Shown piece by piece: positions 62,780-64,000 of a stretch of DNA of 64,000 bases (position 1 is its first letter; each line of letters begins with the position of its first letter). The notes beneath the pieces were generated by a model. The model was not told the DNA's origin, ran no database searches, and saw only the letters and a program-made list of their open reading frames with translations. The translations under genes and the position numbers were made by a program. The stretch comes from Neisseria shayeganii 871 (GTDB lineage: Bacteria; Pseudomonadota; Gammaproteobacteria; Burkholderiales; Neisseriaceae): positions 1,944,780-2,008,779 of the forward strand of contig NZ_JH164926.1 in assembly GCF_000226875.1 (NCBI RefSeq), in the 5' to 3' direction.

Positions 62780-63589
62780 ATGTTGCACAACCACGTCATC
62801 AGCCTCAGCCACGCCCACACACGGCGCAGCCACATCCGGCAAGAATTCGGGCGGCAGCAGATTCCCTTCCACTTTTTCGACGCCCTCACGCCTGCCGATT
62901 TGACCTCTGTCGCCCCCCGCTTACTGCCGAATGTGCAGGCAAGCCTGCTCAGCCCGATCGAGCAGGCCTGCCTCATGAGCCATGTTTCGCTGTGGCAGCG
63001 GTGTCTCGATGAAGACCTGCCCTACATCGCCATTTTCGAAGACGATATTTTCTTGGGCAAACAAGCCGATGCTTTCTTGACCCGCTCCGGCTGGTTGCAC
63101 GCACTGCAACCGCAGCATCAGGCTTTTGCCGTCCACCTGGAAACCGTCTATCAAGCCTGCCGCTGCAGCGCCAGCCGCATACCGCCGCATGCCGGCCGCG
63201 CCCTGCTGCGGCTGCGCAGCTTCCACTACGGCGCCGGCGCCTATATCCTTTCCCAAGCCGCGGCACGCTGGCTGCTGGCCTATGTGCGCCGCCTGCCCGC
63301 CCAAGACGTCGACCCGGTGGATGCCATTTTGTTCGACCATTTGGTTTCCAGCCGCCCTCTGGCCGTTTACCAAATGCAGCCCGCCCTCTGCATCCAAGAC
63401 ATCATCCTCCATCCCGCCACCCAACAGCAGTTCGGCAGCCAAATGGAGGCAGAACGGGCCAAACAGCCTAAACCGAAAGCCCAGCGCACCCTCCGTCACA
63501 AACTGCAGCGGGAAATCGGCCGCCTCCGCCGCAAATGGCACCGTTTCCGCTACCGAAACCTGCCCCTGCAAACCATCCCGTTCGAATAA
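62780..63589 (+). CDS. GT25-family LOS glycosyltransferase
   Basis: 269 residues from ATG 62780 (MLHNHVISLSHAHTRRSHIR). The GT25 signature is clear: ISLSHAHTRR, FHFFDAL, ACLMSHVSLWQRCLDEDLPY and IAIFEDDIFL with the Asp-Asp metal site, then FHYGAGAYILSQAAA. Close relatives (LgtB, LgtE) add galactose to lipooligosaccharide. A basic C-terminal tail may touch the membrane. The next glycosyltransferase starts one base after its stop, so both form an operon. Confidence 0.9.
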   Translation: MLHNHVISLSHAHTRRSHIRQEFGRQQIPFHFFDALTPADLTSVAPRLLPNVQASLLSPIEQACLMSHVSLWQRCLDEDLPYIAIFEDDIFLGKQADAFLTRSGWLHALQPQHQAFAVHLETVYQACRCSASRIPPHAGRALLRLRSFHYGAGAYILSQAAARWLLAYVRRLPAQDVDPVDAILFDHLVSSRPLAVYQMQPALCIQDIILHPATQQQFGSQMEAERAKQPKPKAQRTLRHKLQREIGRLRRKWHRFRYRNLPLQTIPFE

Positions 63590-63590
63590 T

Positions 63591-64000
63591 ATGCACACAC
63601 CTACAATTGCCGTACTCTACATCGCCACCGGCCGCTACACGGTGTTTTGGGAGCCGTTCTATCAGAGTGCCGAACGCTTCCTGCTGACCGACTGCCGCAA
63701 ACACTATTTCCTGTTTACCGACAGCCCCGAACCGCTGGCCGGAGAGGCTGAAGGCAAGGTAACGCGCATCCACCAAAACAAACTCGGCTGGCCTTACGAT
63801 ACCCTGATGCGTTTTGAAATGTTTCTCGGCATCAAAGCACAGCTGGCGGCTTACGACTTCATCTATTTTTTCAACGGCAACACCGAATTGCTCAGTCCGG
63901 TCAGCCGGGAAGACCTGTTGCCGCTGCAGGCGCACGAAAACTTGGTGGCCGCACGCCAACCGCACATTACCCATCTGAGCGCCGACGAATTTCCTTACGA
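63591..64000 (+). CDS. GT6-family glycosyltransferase (partial, runs off the window)
   Basis: The first 136 codons read MHTPTIAVLYIATGRYTVFW, then KHYFLFTD and FIYFFNGNTELLSPV. This is the retaining GT6 family that includes the ABO blood-group enzymes. Where vertebrate members have the metal-binding DVD motif, this protein has NGN, as reported for metal-independent bacterial GT6 enzymes. It probably adds GalNAc or Gal to a surface glycan. The C-terminal half lies beyond the window. Confidence 0.87.
   Translation, partial: MHTPTIAVLYIATGRYTVFWEPFYQSAERFLLTDCRKHYFLFTDSPEPLAGEAEGKVTRIHQNKLGWPYDTLMRFEMFLGIKAQLAAYDFIYFFNGNTELLSPVSREDLLPLQAHENLVAARQPHITHLSADEFPY

Noticed and set aside
1..64000. 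CRISPR array
   Set aside because: Repeated units seen are DUS pairs, MITEs and integrase arm sites; none shows regular repeat-spacer spacing, and no cas gene is present.

Overview
The window looks like chromosomal DNA from a member of the Neisseriaceae, most likely Eikenella or a close relative. The main clue is the 12-mer AGGCTACCTGAA, which recurs dozens of times. It is the DNA uptake sequence dialect known from Eikenella, and it often occurs as inverted pairs that serve as transcription terminators. Gene content and order (divergent rne/rluC, parB beside the atp operon, aroQ-accB-accC, glyQ/glyS, Slam, TpsA/B/C) fit a GC-rich betaproteobacterium.

Layout. 0.2-4 kb: a minus-strand cluster of DUF350, SPFH-SHOCT, DUF4178, a 48-residue membrane peptide and S-adenosylmethionine decarboxylase; this looks like a conserved but uncharacterised polyamine/membrane system. 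4.3-12 kb: rne, rluC, an orphan Slam outer-membrane translocator, a HAD phosphatase and an S49 peptidase. 12.3-13.2 kb: tRNA-Phe followed by a beheaded P4-type integrase with putative arm sites, then tRNA-Lys. 13.4-21.5 kb: the whole F1Fo ATP synthase operon plus parB. 21.6-28.1 kb: housekeeping genes rsmE, an IMPase-family gene, dtd, mnmA, fadD and a pirin.

28.3-43.7 kb is a two-partner secretion / contact-dependent inhibition locus, all on the minus strand. A 2826-residue TpsA exoprotein ends in a C39-like cysteine peptidase toxin and is followed by its probable immunity gene. Two displaced toxin/immunity cassettes come next; one is split by an in-frame stop, and a 146-bp exact copy of tpsA DNA joined to an IS1595-type transposase stub lies between them. 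The TpsB transporter and a TpsC HlyC-like acyltransferase close the locus. 43.9-50.3 kb: tRNA-Lys, tRNA-Asn, accC-accB-aroQ, ydcH, a YnfA-family gene, trpB and an OmpA-like gene.

50.4-62.2 kb: glyQ and glyS, normally neighbours, are separated by an 8.8-kb defence island. It holds a complete Wadjet (jetABCD) anti-plasmid operon and a low-GC pair made of an ABC/OLD-like ATPase and a small PD-(D/E)xK-like protein whose reading frame continues after a one-base slip. The DUS dialect changes along this stretch: Eikenella type in glyQ, AGGCTGCCTGAA in jetD, and Neisseria-type AGGCCGTCTGAA four times inside glyS. This suggests mosaic acquisition by natural transformation. 62.3-64 kb: a small cytosolic gene and two LOS/capsule-type glycosyltransferases (GT25 and a GT6 that runs off the end).

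A family of 143-183 bp terminal-inverted-repeat elements (GAGACCTTTGCAAAACC ends, no coding capacity) has five intact copies and one decayed copy in the window.
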